Source of the DNA: Salinivenus iranica
GTDB lineage: Bacteria > Bacteroidota > Rhodothermia > Rhodothermales > Salinibacteraceae
Length of the DNA: 53,008 nt
Assembly (NCBI GenBank): GCA_002894665.1
Contig: NCRB01000016.1
Coordinates: 1-53,008, forward strand
Reading direction: 5' to 3'
In this document: piece after piece, positions 16,409 through 25,387 of the stretch
Position numbering within the stretch: position 1 is the first letter of the stretch
Layout of the letters: each line of letters opens with the position of its first letter
Translations under genes and position numbers: made by a program
Notes under the pieces: model-generated
What the model saw: the letters and a program-made list of their open reading frames with translations, nothing else
Told to the model about the DNA's origin: nothing
Databases searched by the model: none

Positions 16409-18544
16409 ATGTCGCTTCGCCTGCTCCTCTCCCTCCTCGCCACCGCCCTCGTTGCCCTCAGCTGCTCCCCCGGCGGCTCCGTCACCGAGGTCGCGTCGCC
16501 CGACGAGTCGCTGCGCATCGGCCTCTCCCTGCCCGATGGTCATCCCCACTACAGTGTCGTGGCCGGCGGCGACACGGTGGTCGCCCCGTCCCCCCTGGGC
16601 TTCACGTTCGAAAACGCCCCGCCCATGGACAACGATTTTTTGGTGACGTCGACCCGCACGCGAACGGTCGACACGACCTGGACGCCCGTGTGGGGCACGG
16701 ATTCGACCGTCGTGAACCACTACCGCGAGATGACGGTGGGCCTGCAGGAGCAAAACGACGCGGGGCGCCGCCTTACCCTCGTCTTCCGCGCCTACGACGA
16801 CGGCGTGGCCTTTCGCTACCGGTGGCCCGAACGGTCTGGCCTCGACAGCCTGCGCATCGCCTCCGAGGACACTCAGTTCCGCTTTACGGACGACCACACG
16901 AGCTGGTGGATCCCCGACGACTACGACGGCTACGAGTGGCGCTACGCCCAGACGCCGCTCAGCGCCATTGACGACAGCGCATCGGCCGTCAGCTACAACT
17001 CGTATCTCGAGGAGGATGCCGACGGCACGCCGTTCGACAGCACCTCGAAGCAGGCCGACCCGGGCGCCGTCAACACGCCCCTCACCCTTCGGAGCCCCGA
17101 CGACGACCGCTACATCGCCGTCCACGAGGCCGCCCTCACCGACTATTCCAGCATGACGCTGCAGGCGGTGCCCGGCGAGCCAACCGCGCTGGAAAGCAAC
17201 CTCGTGCCGTGGCCCGACGGCCTGAAGGTCAAAGCCACGACGCCGCACCAGACCCCCTGGCGCACCCTTCAGATTGCAGAGCGGCCCGGTGCGCTCGTCG
17301 AATCGCACCTCATCGAAAACCTGAACGAGCCGTCGAAGATTGAGGACACCGACTGGATTGAGCCGATGACGTACGTCGGCATCTGGTGGGGCATGCACAT
17401 CGGCCGCTACTCGTGGGGCCAGCAGGACACCCACGGCGCGACCACCGAGCGCACCAAGCGCTACATGGACTTTGCCGCCGAGCACGACATCGACGCGGTG
17501 CTGGTCGAGGGCTGGAACCTCGGCTGGGAAGATTGGGGCGAGGAAGGCGCCTTCGACTTTACCGAGTCGTACGACGACTTCGACCTCGAAGAGGTCACCG
17601 CGTACGGCCGCGAGCGGGGCGTGGCGCTCATGGGCCATCACGAAACCGGGGGCGACGTGCCGAGCTACGAAGAGCAGATGGCCGACGCCTACGCGCTCTA
17701 CGACTCCGTAGGCGTCCCGGCCGTGAAGACCGGCTACGCAGGCATGATTCGGCCGGAGGGCGTCCACCACCACGGCCAACAGATGGTGAACCACTACCGC
17801 GAGGTGGTGAAACTGGCCGCCCAGCACCAGATCTCGATCAACGCCCACGAGCCGGTCAAGCCGACCGGCATCCGGCGCACCTGGCCGAACATGATGACGC
17901 GGGAGGGCGTGCGCGGCATGGAGTACAACGCCTGGAGCGAAGGCAACCCGCCGGCGCACACCACCGTGCTTCCCTTCACCCGCATGGTGGCCGGCCCGCT
18001 CGACTACACGCCCGGCATCTTCAACCTGACGCCGGAGGAGATTATGCCGGACAACCGCGTGTACACCACCCTGGCGAAGCAGCTCGCCAACGAGATCATC
18101 CTCTACAGCCCGGTGCAAATGGCCGCCGACCTCGTCGAAAACTACGAGGACCACGAGGCCACCGAGTTCCTCCGCCACCTGCCCGCGGACTGGAGCGAGA
18201 GCCACGTGCTCCAGGCCGGCATTGGCACGCACGTCGCCATCGCCCGCCAGCAGAAAGGCACGGCGGAGTGGTACGTGGGCACCATCACCAACGAGGAGGC
18301 CCGCACCGTCGACCTCTCGCTCGACTTCCTCCCCGAGGGACAGACGTACGTGGCGCACATCTACGAGGACGGCCCGGAGGCGGACTACGAGGACGCCCCG
18401 CACGCCTACCGGATCCGTCGGGGGCTCGTCTCGGCCGACGACACCATCGAGGCCGACCTGGCGCGGAGCGGGGGCCAGGCCCTCCGCCTCGTCCCGGCCA
18501 CCGCCGAGGACGACACCCAGTACGACGCGCTCGGGGACGAGTAG
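16409..18544 (+). CDS. susB: Glycoside hydrolase family 97 alpha-glucosidase (SusB-like, inverting type)
   Basis: Encodes 711 residues. A lipoprotein-like signal ends at ALSC (Cys19). The N-terminal GH97 beta-sandwich (about 25-300) precedes the catalytic TIM barrel (about 320-600) and a C-terminal sheet domain. Three key glutamates are in place: Glu412 in GHHETGG, Glu481 in NAHEPVKPTG and Glu505 in GMEYNA. Their spacing of 69 and 24 residues equals that of E439, E508 and E532 of Bacteroides SusB, so the enzyme should be a calcium-dependent inverting alpha-glucoside hydrolase and not the retaining alpha-galactosidase type. It is probably anchored in the envelope and acts on imported malto-oligosaccharides. 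A TonB-dependent receptor is convergent downstream, but no SusC/SusD pair is present. Confidence 0.95.
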   Translation: MSLRLLLSLLATALVALSCSPGGSVTEVASPDESLRIGLSLPDGHPHYSVVAGGDTVVAPSPLGFTFENAPPMDNDFLVTSTRTRTVDTTWTPVWGTDSTVVNHYREMTVGLQEQNDAGRRLTLVFRAYDDGVAFRYRWPERSGLDSLRIASEDTQFRFTDDHTSWWIPDDYDGYEWRYAQTPLSAIDDSASAVSYNSYLEEDADGTPFDSTSKQADPGAVNTPLTLRSPDDDRYIAVHEAALTDYSSMTLQAVPGEPTALESNLVPWPDGLKVKATTPHQTPWRTLQIAERPGALVESHLIENLNEPSKIEDTDWIEPMTYVGIWWGMHIGRYSWGQQDTHGATTERTKRYMDFAAEHDIDAVLVEGWNLGWEDWGEEGAFDFTESYDDFDLEEVTAYGRERGVALMGHHETGGDVPSYEEQMADAYALYDSVGVPAVKTGYAGMIRPEGVHHHGQQMVNHYREVVKLAAQHQISINAHEPVKPTGIRRTWPNMMTREGVRGMEYNAWSEGNPPAHTTVLPFTRMVAGPLDYTPGIFNLTPEEIMPDNRVYTTLAKQLANEIILYSPVQMAADLVENYEDHEATEFLRHLPADWSESHVLQAGIGTHVAIARQQKGTAEWYVGTITNEEARTVDLSLDFLPEGQTYVAHIYEDGPEADYEDAPHAYRIRRGLVSADDTIEADLARSGGQALRLVPATAEDDTQYDALGDE

Positions 18545-18595
18545 CCGCTAGCGCCGCAGCGGATCCGCACGTTCAGCCCCGGGCGCGCTCCGTGC

Positions 18596-21076
18596 CTAAA
18601 AGGTGAGGTGGGCGCGCACGTTGAGCGTGCGGGGCGTGAGGCGCTTTGGCACGCGCTGGAAGTTGCGCGTCCAGGAGTAGTCGACCGTGTTGTCCATATC
18701 GAAGAGGTTAAGCACCTCCAGCGTGAGGTCGAGCGTAACGGGCGCCGAGAGGCCCTCCTCTACAATCTCGATCTCCTTCGTCGCCCCCACGTCGACGCGC
18801 CGGTACGCCGGCAGGCGTCCGGCCATGCGCTCGCCCGGGATGCGGAACTGTGCCCCGTTGATCTCCGGCCCCGGGTTCGTGCTGGTGTAGGGCAGGCCGC
18901 TGCCGTAGAGCAGGCGGATGTGCAGCTTCCACGATTCGTCGCCCGGCACGTAGTCCTGCACAAACGCCGAGAAGGTGTGGCGCTGGTCGGTGGGACGCGG
19001 AATGAGGCCCTGTCGGTTTTCCCGAAGCGTCGGATCCTCGTAGCTGGCCAGCACCTCGTCCTTAAAACGCTCCCGTGCCACCATAAAACTGTAGTTGAAG
19101 CGGCTCTCCAGCCCGGGCACAAACTCGCCCCGCAGCTGCAAGTCGAGGCCGTAGGTGTACCCGTCGGCGTCGTTCTCCCCGGAGTAGTCGACGCGCACGT
19201 CGTCGATGGTGTACGAGATGATGTCGTCGAGATCCTTGTAGTATCCTTCGGCCCGCAGGTACAGCCGGCTGTCCGGGAAGAAGTACTCGCCGCCGACGAC
19301 CACCTGCATCGACCGCTGGGAGCGGATGTTGCGGTTCAGCGCGTCACTGATCGACAACCCGTCCTCCGGGGTTCCCCGAAGCTCGCGGTAGGTGGGCTGC
19401 TGGTGATAGATGCCCCACGAGCCGGTGAGCGTCAGCTGGTCGTTGTACGTGTAGCGGGCCGAGAGACGCGGCGACACCGTCCATTCGTCGTTAAACGTGT
19501 AGTAGTCGGACCGCACGCCGCCCGTGAGCACGAGTCGGTCGCGCACCGGGAGGACGTCTACCGCGTCCTGGACGAAAAAGCCGGCCTGCTGCTCGCTGAA
19601 GACGGCGCGGTCGCGGAGGCTGTCCACCACGATGCGCTCCTGCGCCCCGCTCTCGCGCTGCCCCGTGATCACCGTTTTCTCGTTCAGACGGTCGTCGAAG
19701 TGGAGATCACGCACGTGCCAGCCCGCCGCAAGCGCGTGCCGGTTCAACGTGTACTCGTAGCGCCCCTTCCCCGTCAGGCGCCGCACCTCCACTGCATTGT
19801 CCGCCACGCTGGTGCGCTCGGCCTGCCCGATGAGGAAGCAGTTGGCGTCGGTCGCGCCGCCGGTGGGGTCCACCTGGCAGACCCGCTGGTCACTCGTGAT
19901 GTCGAACGACTCGGTCTCGCGCGTGCCGAAATAGCCGAGACTGTGCTTGAGGTCGAGTCGGTCGGTGGGGTCGGTGTTGAGGCGCAGGCCCGCCACCTTG
20001 GTCCGGTAGCCGTCGTTGCGGGCCCCGTTGAGGTTGGAGCGAAGGGCCTTAAAGTCGGACGGCCGCTCGGGGTCGAGGCTTATGACGCCGAAGTAGGTGG
20101 TCCGCTCCTCCGGCTCCAGCTCAAACTCGTTGTCGGTCCAGATGCCGAGCGCCTCCAGCGACACCGCCTCGTTGAGCCGGTACGCAAACGAGCCCTGCAT
20201 ATCGGTAAACTGTGGGCTGTAGTCGCCCTTCAGGTCCTGCGTCCCAAAGAAGCGGCCCGGCTGCGCGCGCCGCACACCCACCGCCCAGCCCAGATCGCCG
20301 TCGAGGGCCGAGGACTGGGCGTGCAGACTGGCGTCGAGCGTGGAGAGATCGGCCGAGCCGGTGAGGGGTTGGTCCTCGGGTTGGGCGTACTGCACGTCGA
20401 GCGCCGAGGACAGCTTGCCGCCGTAGCGCACCGGAAAGCCGCCGGTGTAGAACGTCATGTCCGTCGCGAGGGCCGGGTTGAGCAGGCCCAGGCCCTCCTG
20501 CTCCCCCTGCCGCGGTCGAAACGGCATGAAGACCTCGAAGCCATTGACGAAGATAAGGTTTTCGTTGTACCCACCGCCCCGCACGGAGTACTGCTGGGAG
20601 AGCTCATTATTCGTCGCCACGCCCGGCACCGTCTTGAGCGCCCGGAAGCCATCCTTAAACGGAGTGGGAATGTCCTGCACCTCTTCCGGATCGACCCGGT
20701 ACACGCCCGCCGCCTGGGCTCCCGCCGAGTCGACGACCGTCACCTCCTCCATCTCCGTTACGCGGGGCGGGAGCGCCACGTCGAGGCGGGCCGTCTCCTC
20801 ATCCGTCACCACCACCGAGTCGGTGCGCGTCGCGAAGCCGACTGAGGAGAAGCGGAGCGCGTATTGCCCGGTGGGCAGGCGCATCGAATAGCGTCCCTCC
20901 GGGGTGGTCGCCGTGCCGTAGTCCGTTCCCTGCACAACGATCGTCACCCCCGGCAGCGGCGTCCCGTCGTCCGCATCCGTCACCGTGCCGGTCACGCGGC
21001 CCCACGTCTGGGCCTGGACGGGAAGCACACTAAAAAGACAGCACGCACTGAAAAACAGGGCGGAGAGAACACGCAT
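18596..21076 (-). CDS. TonB-dependent outer-membrane receptor with carboxypeptidase-regulatory-like domain
   Basis: Encodes 826 residues. Residues 1-23 form a signal peptide (ending VQAQ). Residues 25-105 are a CarboxypepD-reg-like/peptidase-associated domain (VTGTVTDADDGTPLPGV, then EGRYSMRLPTGQY). Residues 125-235 are the plug (YSVRGGGYNENLIFVNGFE), and the rest is the 22-strand barrel ending in RAHLTF with a terminal Phe. It imports an unknown ligand using TonB energy. No SusD partner is next to it. The gene converges with the GH97 gene, 51 bases away, which may mean a shared carbohydrate substrate, but this is inference. A good TAnnTTTG promoter lies upstream. Confidence 0.93.
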   Translation of the reverse strand: MRVLSALFFSACCLFSVLPVQAQTWGRVTGTVTDADDGTPLPGVTIVVQGTDYGTATTPEGRYSMRLPTGQYALRFSSVGFATRTDSVVVTDEETARLDVALPPRVTEMEEVTVVDSAGAQAAGVYRVDPEEVQDIPTPFKDGFRALKTVPGVATNNELSQQYSVRGGGYNENLIFVNGFEVFMPFRPRQGEQEGLGLLNPALATDMTFYTGGFPVRYGGKLSSALDVQYAQPEDQPLTGSADLSTLDASLHAQSSALDGDLGWAVGVRRAQPGRFFGTQDLKGDYSPQFTDMQGSFAYRLNEAVSLEALGIWTDNEFELEPEERTTYFGVISLDPERPSDFKALRSNLNGARNDGYRTKVAGLRLNTDPTDRLDLKHSLGYFGTRETESFDITSDQRVCQVDPTGGATDANCFLIGQAERTSVADNAVEVRRLTGKGRYEYTLNRHALAAGWHVRDLHFDDRLNEKTVITGQRESGAQERIVVDSLRDRAVFSEQQAGFFVQDAVDVLPVRDRLVLTGGVRSDYYTFNDEWTVSPRLSARYTYNDQLTLTGSWGIYHQQPTYRELRGTPEDGLSISDALNRNIRSQRSMQVVVGGEYFFPDSRLYLRAEGYYKDLDDIISYTIDDVRVDYSGENDADGYTYGLDLQLRGEFVPGLESRFNYSFMVARERFKDEVLASYEDPTLRENRQGLIPRPTDQRHTFSAFVQDYVPGDESWKLHIRLLYGSGLPYTSTNPGPEINGAQFRIPGERMAGRLPAYRRVDVGATKEIEIVEEGLSAPVTLDLTLEVLNLFDMDNTVDYSWTRNFQRVPKRLTPRTLNVRAHLTF

Positions 21077-21173
21077 CGCGGACGGACAGGCGCAGTGCAG
21101 GGAGACGAAAAACAGAAGCAGTACCGATCGTCGATGCGGGACGTCGTGCTGTTCAGGAGAACGCGTGCGCAGC

Positions 21174-21205
21174 CAAAGATATGGGGGCCAGTTTGAAGAC
21201 GCGAA
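21174..21205 (-). promoter_or_regulatory. Bacteroidota-type promoter of the TonB receptor gene
   Basis: Read on the minus strand, TATCTTTG (21181-21174) is a full match to TAnnTTTG and is preceded after 20 bases by TTCG (21205-21202), close to the TTTG/TTG element. It lies about 97 bases upstream of the receptor start codon. Confidence 0.7.
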
Positions 21206-21273
21206 CCGGACCGGACAGATTCACTACAGCGGCCCGGCCACGAAAAGTTCCGGTCCACGCTCGTGGGGCCCGG

Positions 21274-21972
21274 CTACGCGGCCATGCCCGCCCCGATCGC
21301 GTACAGCTCCGCGTACGGCGCCACAAGCCCCATCACCGTCCCCGCCGTCGCCTGTCCCAGCGTGTGCGCCCGGCTTCGCACCCGCGCCCAGAGCAGCAGG
21401 GGCACCAGCACGGCCCCGGCCAGCAGCACCGCCTCGGCCACAGCGCCCGTCCGCAACAGGGTCCCCGGCACGTGCATCCGGGTGTAGAGGAGCGTCCCCA
21501 GGGCCCCCGCCACGGACGCACAGTGAACGGAAATCTTCCACTGCGTGGTGATCAGAAACAGGAGTCCCGTATTGAGAAGGTGACACCCGACAAGCGCCAT
21601 GAGCAGGCCGCGCCCCACGTCCTGAATAAGAACGATGGCCCCGAGGGCGGCCCCGCCCGCCGCCAGCACGCCCAGAAACGGCTCGGTGCGCTTGCGTCGG
21701 TCTCGAATCTCCAGGGAGGCCACCCGGCCCTGCCACCGCATCCACCCCACGTGCACAAGCGGCACCACGGCCAGAAAGAACGCCGCGATGCCTACGCCCG
21801 TGGCAATCTCGCCCTCCGGCGCGCCGACGTGCCCGAGCACAAGCCCGTACACCGCCGGCGGCAGCACGAGCGGGTTGACCACGTAGCTGACAACAACCGC
21901 AATCCACAATCCCACTCCGGGCGCAGGGTCTCTTCCCACCGAGACGTCGGAGTCGGGACCAGGCAGTTCCAT
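21274..21972 (-). CDS. Integral membrane protein, degenerate PAP2-like
   Basis: Encodes 232 residues from the ATG at 21972, which has GGAGGTG about ten bases upstream. The frame stays open further upstream without clear sense. About six hydrophobic segments are visible. Two blocks resemble the phosphatase core of the PAP2 superfamily in altered form: KISVHCASVAGALGTLL (for PSGH) and ARVRSRAHTLGQATAG (for SRxxxxxH). A phosphatase or lipid-related role is possible but unproven because the first conserved Lys-x6-Arg-Pro block is not evident. It is followed by the TonB receptor on the same strand. Confidence 0.75.
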   Translation of the reverse strand: MELPGPDSDVSVGRDPAPGVGLWIAVVVSYVVNPLVLPPAVYGLVLGHVGAPEGEIATGVGIAAFFLAVVPLVHVGWMRWQGRVASLEIRDRRKRTEPFLGVLAAGGAALGAIVLIQDVGRGLLMALVGCHLLNTGLLFLITTQWKISVHCASVAGALGTLLYTRMHVPGTLLRTGAVAEAVLLAGAVLVPLLLWARVRSRAHTLGQATAGTVMGLVAPYAELYAIGAGMAA

Positions 21973-22132
21973 ACGCGTGAGCACCTCCGGCAGGACGACA
22001 GTCGGTGTTGCCCCCCTCAAAGACGACAATCAGGGGCAGGATCCCGTATGCCGCGAGAAGAGCGAATGTGTTCCCCGCGTCACGGCCCGGCCGCTCGTGC
22101 ACGACGGCGGACGCGGACCAGGGCGGTCCCGG

Positions 22133-23461
22133 CTACATCAGGAGAAGGGCGAGGAGGAGCAGAAAAATCAGCCCAAACGACAGAACGATGGAGTACAGCA
22201 CGAAAAGCAGGAAGGCCTTCAGTCCGGTCCTGATCATCCCCTGCTCGTACACGTGCTGCATCGCCAACACGACGTACAGGAGTGGCGACAGCTCAACAAA
22301 GACCGCCGCCGTGTTCACCCACCCAATGTCCGACTCCCCCATCAGAATGCCCACAGTAAACGCGAAGAAGGCGTGGGCGTGCACGTGGAGGCTGAAAATC
22401 ATATGCTCGACGAACAGCCGCCCGCGCCGGATATAGAGCAGCTTGAGGAGGAACGCGAAGATCGGGAGCATCAGAAACATGACGTACGGCCCCCGATCGA
22501 TCATGCTGCCCACAAACTCCCACGGATTGCGGACCGTCTGCGCCGACTTGCGGCGGAGGATGTGCTCAAGGCGCTCGTTCGTCGCCGGGTCGTCGAACAG
22601 GTGGACCTGGAAGTCGCTCGTGTCCTGCTCGATTTGATTCGCGAGCCGGTTTCGTGCCTCCTGGTCCCCAAAGACCCGCGCCTCTCCACCCTGTGCGGGA
22701 AGGCTCTCCGGAAGCCCCTCCCGGGCGGCGATCGTGTCGCTCGCGCCCGCCGCCGTAGGGGCCGTCCCGTCCGGCGCAACCGACGCCGTGGATGCCTGCG
22801 CCGTGTCGGCGGGGAACGTCGTCGCCGCCGGGGGAAAGGGAAATCCCATCCCGCCCGTAGTGGTGAACGCGAGGACCGTAAACAGAAGAAATGTGGCGAA
22901 CAGGTAGAGCCGGAAGGGCCGGATGTAGCGCTGCCGGCGCCCGTTCAGATACTCCTTCGTGAGCCGACCGGGCAGGAAAAGAAACTTCGGGAGGGTCTTG
23001 AGCACCCGCAGGTCGAGCTCCACAACGGCCTCCAGCCCCTCGTTGATCATGTGCCAGATCGGCACGATGCGGTCGGCGGCCTTCTGTCCGCACTGCGAGC
23101 AGTACGGGCCGTCGAGGAGGGCCCCACAGTTTTCGCACTGATCCTCCGGGAGCCGTCCGTTCGGCGCATCGGCCCCTGTCGCGGACGCGCCGGCTGGGGC
23201 TGGCCCGCCCGCCGGGTCGCCCGACGGCTCGGCACTCGCCGCCTCCGCGGAGGTCTGCGCAGACGCCGCCCCGCTGTCCTCGTCCGGGTCCTCGTCCAGG
23301 TCCGCCATCGCCTCAACGCGGGCCAGGGCCTCCTCGGCCTCCTTCCGCGCGGACTCCGGATCGGGGGCGGCCTCTTCTGATCGCCCTGTGCCCCGATCGT
23401 CCATGTCCTCGAGGTTGTCATCGTCGGGCAGCGGGCCGGAATCGGACGGCGGCGCACTCAT
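22133..23461 (-). CDS. DUF3667-type membrane protein with zinc ribbon
   Basis: Encodes 442 residues from the ATG at 23461. A start at MPGSP about 11 codons earlier is possible. Residues 1-105 are a long acidic, Ala/Asp/Glu/Pro-rich region, probably disordered. A zinc ribbon follows (Cys109, 112, 121 and 124, CENCG and CSQCG), then the DUF3667-like stretch KFLFLPGRLTKEYLNGRRQ and YIRPFRLYLFATFLL. The C-terminal half has four to five transmembrane helices interrupted by a soluble Asp/Glu-rich segment. Family function is unknown. It lies downstream of proS on the same strand with a 219-base gap. Confidence 0.85.
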   Translation of the reverse strand: MSAPPSDSGPLPDDDNLEDMDDRGTGRSEEAAPDPESARKEAEEALARVEAMADLDEDPDEDSGAASAQTSAEAASAEPSGDPAGGPAPAGASATGADAPNGRLPEDQCENCGALLDGPYCSQCGQKAADRIVPIWHMINEGLEAVVELDLRVLKTLPKFLFLPGRLTKEYLNGRRQRYIRPFRLYLFATFLLFTVLAFTTTGGMGFPFPPAATTFPADTAQASTASVAPDGTAPTAAGASDTIAAREGLPESLPAQGGEARVFGDQEARNRLANQIEQDTSDFQVHLFDDPATNERLEHILRRKSAQTVRNPWEFVGSMIDRGPYVMFLMLPIFAFLLKLLYIRRGRLFVEHMIFSLHVHAHAFFAFTVGILMGESDIGWVNTAAVFVELSPLLYVVLAMQHVYEQGMIRTGLKAFLLFVLYSIVLSFGLIFLLLLALLLM

Positions 23462-23629
23462 CGCGGCTCGGGACGAAGTGGAAGGGGATCCGGGCATCCG
23501 TTTGCGTCCCCGGACGCATAATCCACGCGCAACCCGGCGCAATGTTACACACGTCCGTTTTCTCCGACGAGCGGAGCCTCGTGAACAGAAGAAATGCACT
23601 TTGAGGGACGGACATGCTGCGTGAATATA

Positions 23630-23683
23630 TGATGCGTGAGGAGGCTAATCTCCCGTCGATCACGCTTCACAAATCACGCATCA
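23630..23683. repeat. Inverted repeat TGATGCGTGA at the 3' end of proS
   Basis: TGATGCGTGA (23630-23639) and TCACGCATCA (23674-23683) are perfect inverted 10-mers around a 34-base loop that includes a related string ATCACGCTTCAC. The right arm overlaps the proS stop codon. It may form a 3' stem-loop for proS, but there is no T-run on the minus strand. Confidence 0.6.
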
Positions 23684-25153
23684 GTACGCCTGGGCAAAGA
23701 GCACGCGGCCCTCGGACGGCTCGCCCGTGACCATGTCGACGCCCGTCTCGTCGTTCTCGCGGTCAAAGGGAATGAGGCGGATTGTCGCTGAGGTTTCCTC
23801 CTGGATGCGGGCCTCGGTCTCCTCGGTGCCGTCCCAGTGCGCCCACACGAAGCCGCCGTCTTCGATGACCTCCTGGAAGGCGTCGTAGTCGTCGACGACG
23901 TGGGTGTTGTCCTCGTAGCGCGCCTGGGCCTGGTCGTAGAGGCCCTGCTGCACTTCGTCGAGCAGGTCGAGCACCCGGTCCACGATGCCGTCCTGCGGCA
24001 CCACGTCCTTCGTCTGGGTGTCGCGGCGGGCCACCTCGACGTTGTCGTTCTCCAGGTCGCGCGGGCCCACGGCGAGGCGCACCGGCACGCCCCGCACCTC
24101 GTGCTCGCTGAAGCGCCAACCGGGGCTCTGCGTGTGGTTGTCGTCCATCTTCACGCGAATGCCCTGGCCCTCCAACTTCTCCCGAAGCTGCTCGCACTTC
24201 TTCATGACCGGCTGTTCCTGGTCGTCGTCGAAGAAGAGGGGCACGATCACGACCTGATGCGGCGCCAGCTTGGGCGGCAGCACGAGGCCCTGGTCGTCGG
24301 AATGGGTCATGATGAGGCCGCCGATGAGGCGCGTCGAGACGCCCCACGAGGTGGCCCAGACGTAGGACTCTTCGTTGTTCTCGTCGGTGAACGTGCAGTC
24401 GAACGCCTTCGCAAAGTTCTGCCCGAGGAAGTGGCTGGTGCCCGCCTGCAGCGCCTTGCCGTCCTGCATGAGCGCCTCAATGCAGTAGGTGTCCACCGCG
24501 CCGGGAAACCGCTCGCTGGCCGTCTTGCGGCCCTGCATCACCGGCATCGCCATGTAGTCCTCCGCAAACGTGGTGTAGACGTCCAGCATCCGCTCGGCCT
24601 CTTCGACGGCCTCCTCGCGCGTGGCGTGGGCGGTGTGGCCCTCCTGCCACAGAAACTCGGCGGTGCGCAGAAAGAGACGCGGCCGCATCTCCCACCGCAC
24701 CACGTTGGCCCACTGGTTGTAGAGCAGCGGCAGGTCGCGGTACGACTGGATCCACTTGCTGTACGTGTCCCAGATGATGGTCTCGGAGGTGGGACGCACG
24801 ATGTAATTCTCGCCCAGCTTCGAGTCCGGGTCCGGGATCAGGTTGCCCTCCTCATCCTGCGTGAGGCGCGAGTGGGTGACCACCGCGCACTCTTTGGCGA
24901 AGCCCTCCACGTGCTCGGCCTCCCGCTCCATGAAGCGCTCCGGGATGAAGAGCGGAAAGTAGTAGTTCTCGTGGCCCGTGTCCTTGAACATCTGGTCCAG
25001 TTGGTCCCGCATATTCTCCCACAGGGCCATGCCGTTGGGCTTGATGATCATGCACCCGCGGGCGGGGGAGTTTTCGGCCAGCTGGCCGTTGCGGACCACA
25101 TCTTGATACCACTGCGAATAATCCTCGTCGCGGGGAGTGACGGCGTCGGCCAT
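23681..25153 (-). CDS. proS: Prolyl-tRNA synthetase, archaeal/eukaryotic type
   Basis: Encodes 490 residues, matching the short ProRS type without the bacterial editing insertion. Class II motif 2 is visible ([20 protein letters not shown]) and motif 3 lies near [20 protein letters not shown], followed by the anticodon-binding domain ([13 protein letters not shown] ...) and the C-terminal zinc-like domain ending VLFAQAY. It charges tRNA-Pro with proline in the cytoplasm. The start ATG at 25153 is followed by the usual [12 protein letters not shown] opening. A 185-base leader with a hairpin lies between a candidate promoter and the start. Confidence 0.97.
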   Translation of the reverse strand: MADAVTPRDEDYSQWYQDVVRNGQLAENSPARGCMIIKPNGMALWENMRDQLDQMFKDTGHENYYFPLFIPERFMEREAEHVEGFAKECAVVTHSRLTQDEEGNLIPDPDSKLGENYIVRPTSETIIWDTYSKWIQSYRDLPLLYNQWANVVRWEMRPRLFLRTAEFLWQEGHTAHATREEAVEEAERMLDVYTTFAEDYMAMPVMQGRKTASERFPGAVDTYCIEALMQDGKALQAGTSHFLGQNFAKAFDCTFTDENNEESYVWATSWGVSTRLIGGLIMTHSDDQGLVLPPKLAPHQVVIVPLFFDDDQEQPVMKKCEQLREKLEGQGIRVKMDDNHTQSPGWRFSEHEVRGVPVRLAVGPRDLENDNVEVARRDTQTKDVVPQDGIVDRVLDLLDEVQQGLYDQAQARYEDNTHVVDDYDAFQEVIEDGGFVWAHWDGTEETEARIQEETSATIRLIPFDRENDETGVDMVTGEPSEGRVLFAQAY

Positions 25154-25185
25154 GGGCGTCGGGGGGTCTCGTGTAACAGATACGG

Positions 25186-25220
25186 AAAAGCCTCACGGGC
25201 CGAGGGGTACCCTCTGAGGC
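25186..25220 (-). promoter_or_regulatory. Hairpin in the proS leader, terminator-like
   Basis: On the minus strand GCCTCA (25220-25215) pairs with TGAGGC (25195-25190). Inside is a second stem GAGGG/CCCTC closing a three-base loop, and the outer stem is followed by TTTT (25189-25186). No upstream minus-strand gene would need a terminator here, so it may act as an attenuator or structured leader for proS. No riboswitch class is recognised. Confidence 0.5.
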
Positions 25221-25337
25221 CGCAAGGGGACAGGTACCAACGTAGGCCCCATCCGATGCGCTTTTCAACGGCGATCCGCGGTGTTCGTCGTTTCTCCAGA
25301 TCTGTCGCCCCGCCTCCTCTTTGGAAACACCCTTCAT

Positions 25338-25368
25338 CAAATCTCATTCTTTCCGTGCATGTCTCCAA
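25338..25368 (-). promoter_or_regulatory. Candidate promoter of proS
   Basis: On the minus strand TTG (25368-25366, within TTTTG) is followed after 20 bases by GAGATTTG (25345-25338), seven of eight to TAnnTTTG. It would give a proS leader of roughly 180 bases. It lies close to the divergent lipoprotein start at 25388. Confidence 0.45.
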
Positions 25369-25387
25369 AAAGTGGGTGCAAAATGGT

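Noticed and set aside
23837-25387. Long upstream extension of the first LTGCYT lipoprotein frame
   Set aside because: It is the antisense of proS; the lipoprotein signal at 25388 marks the real start.
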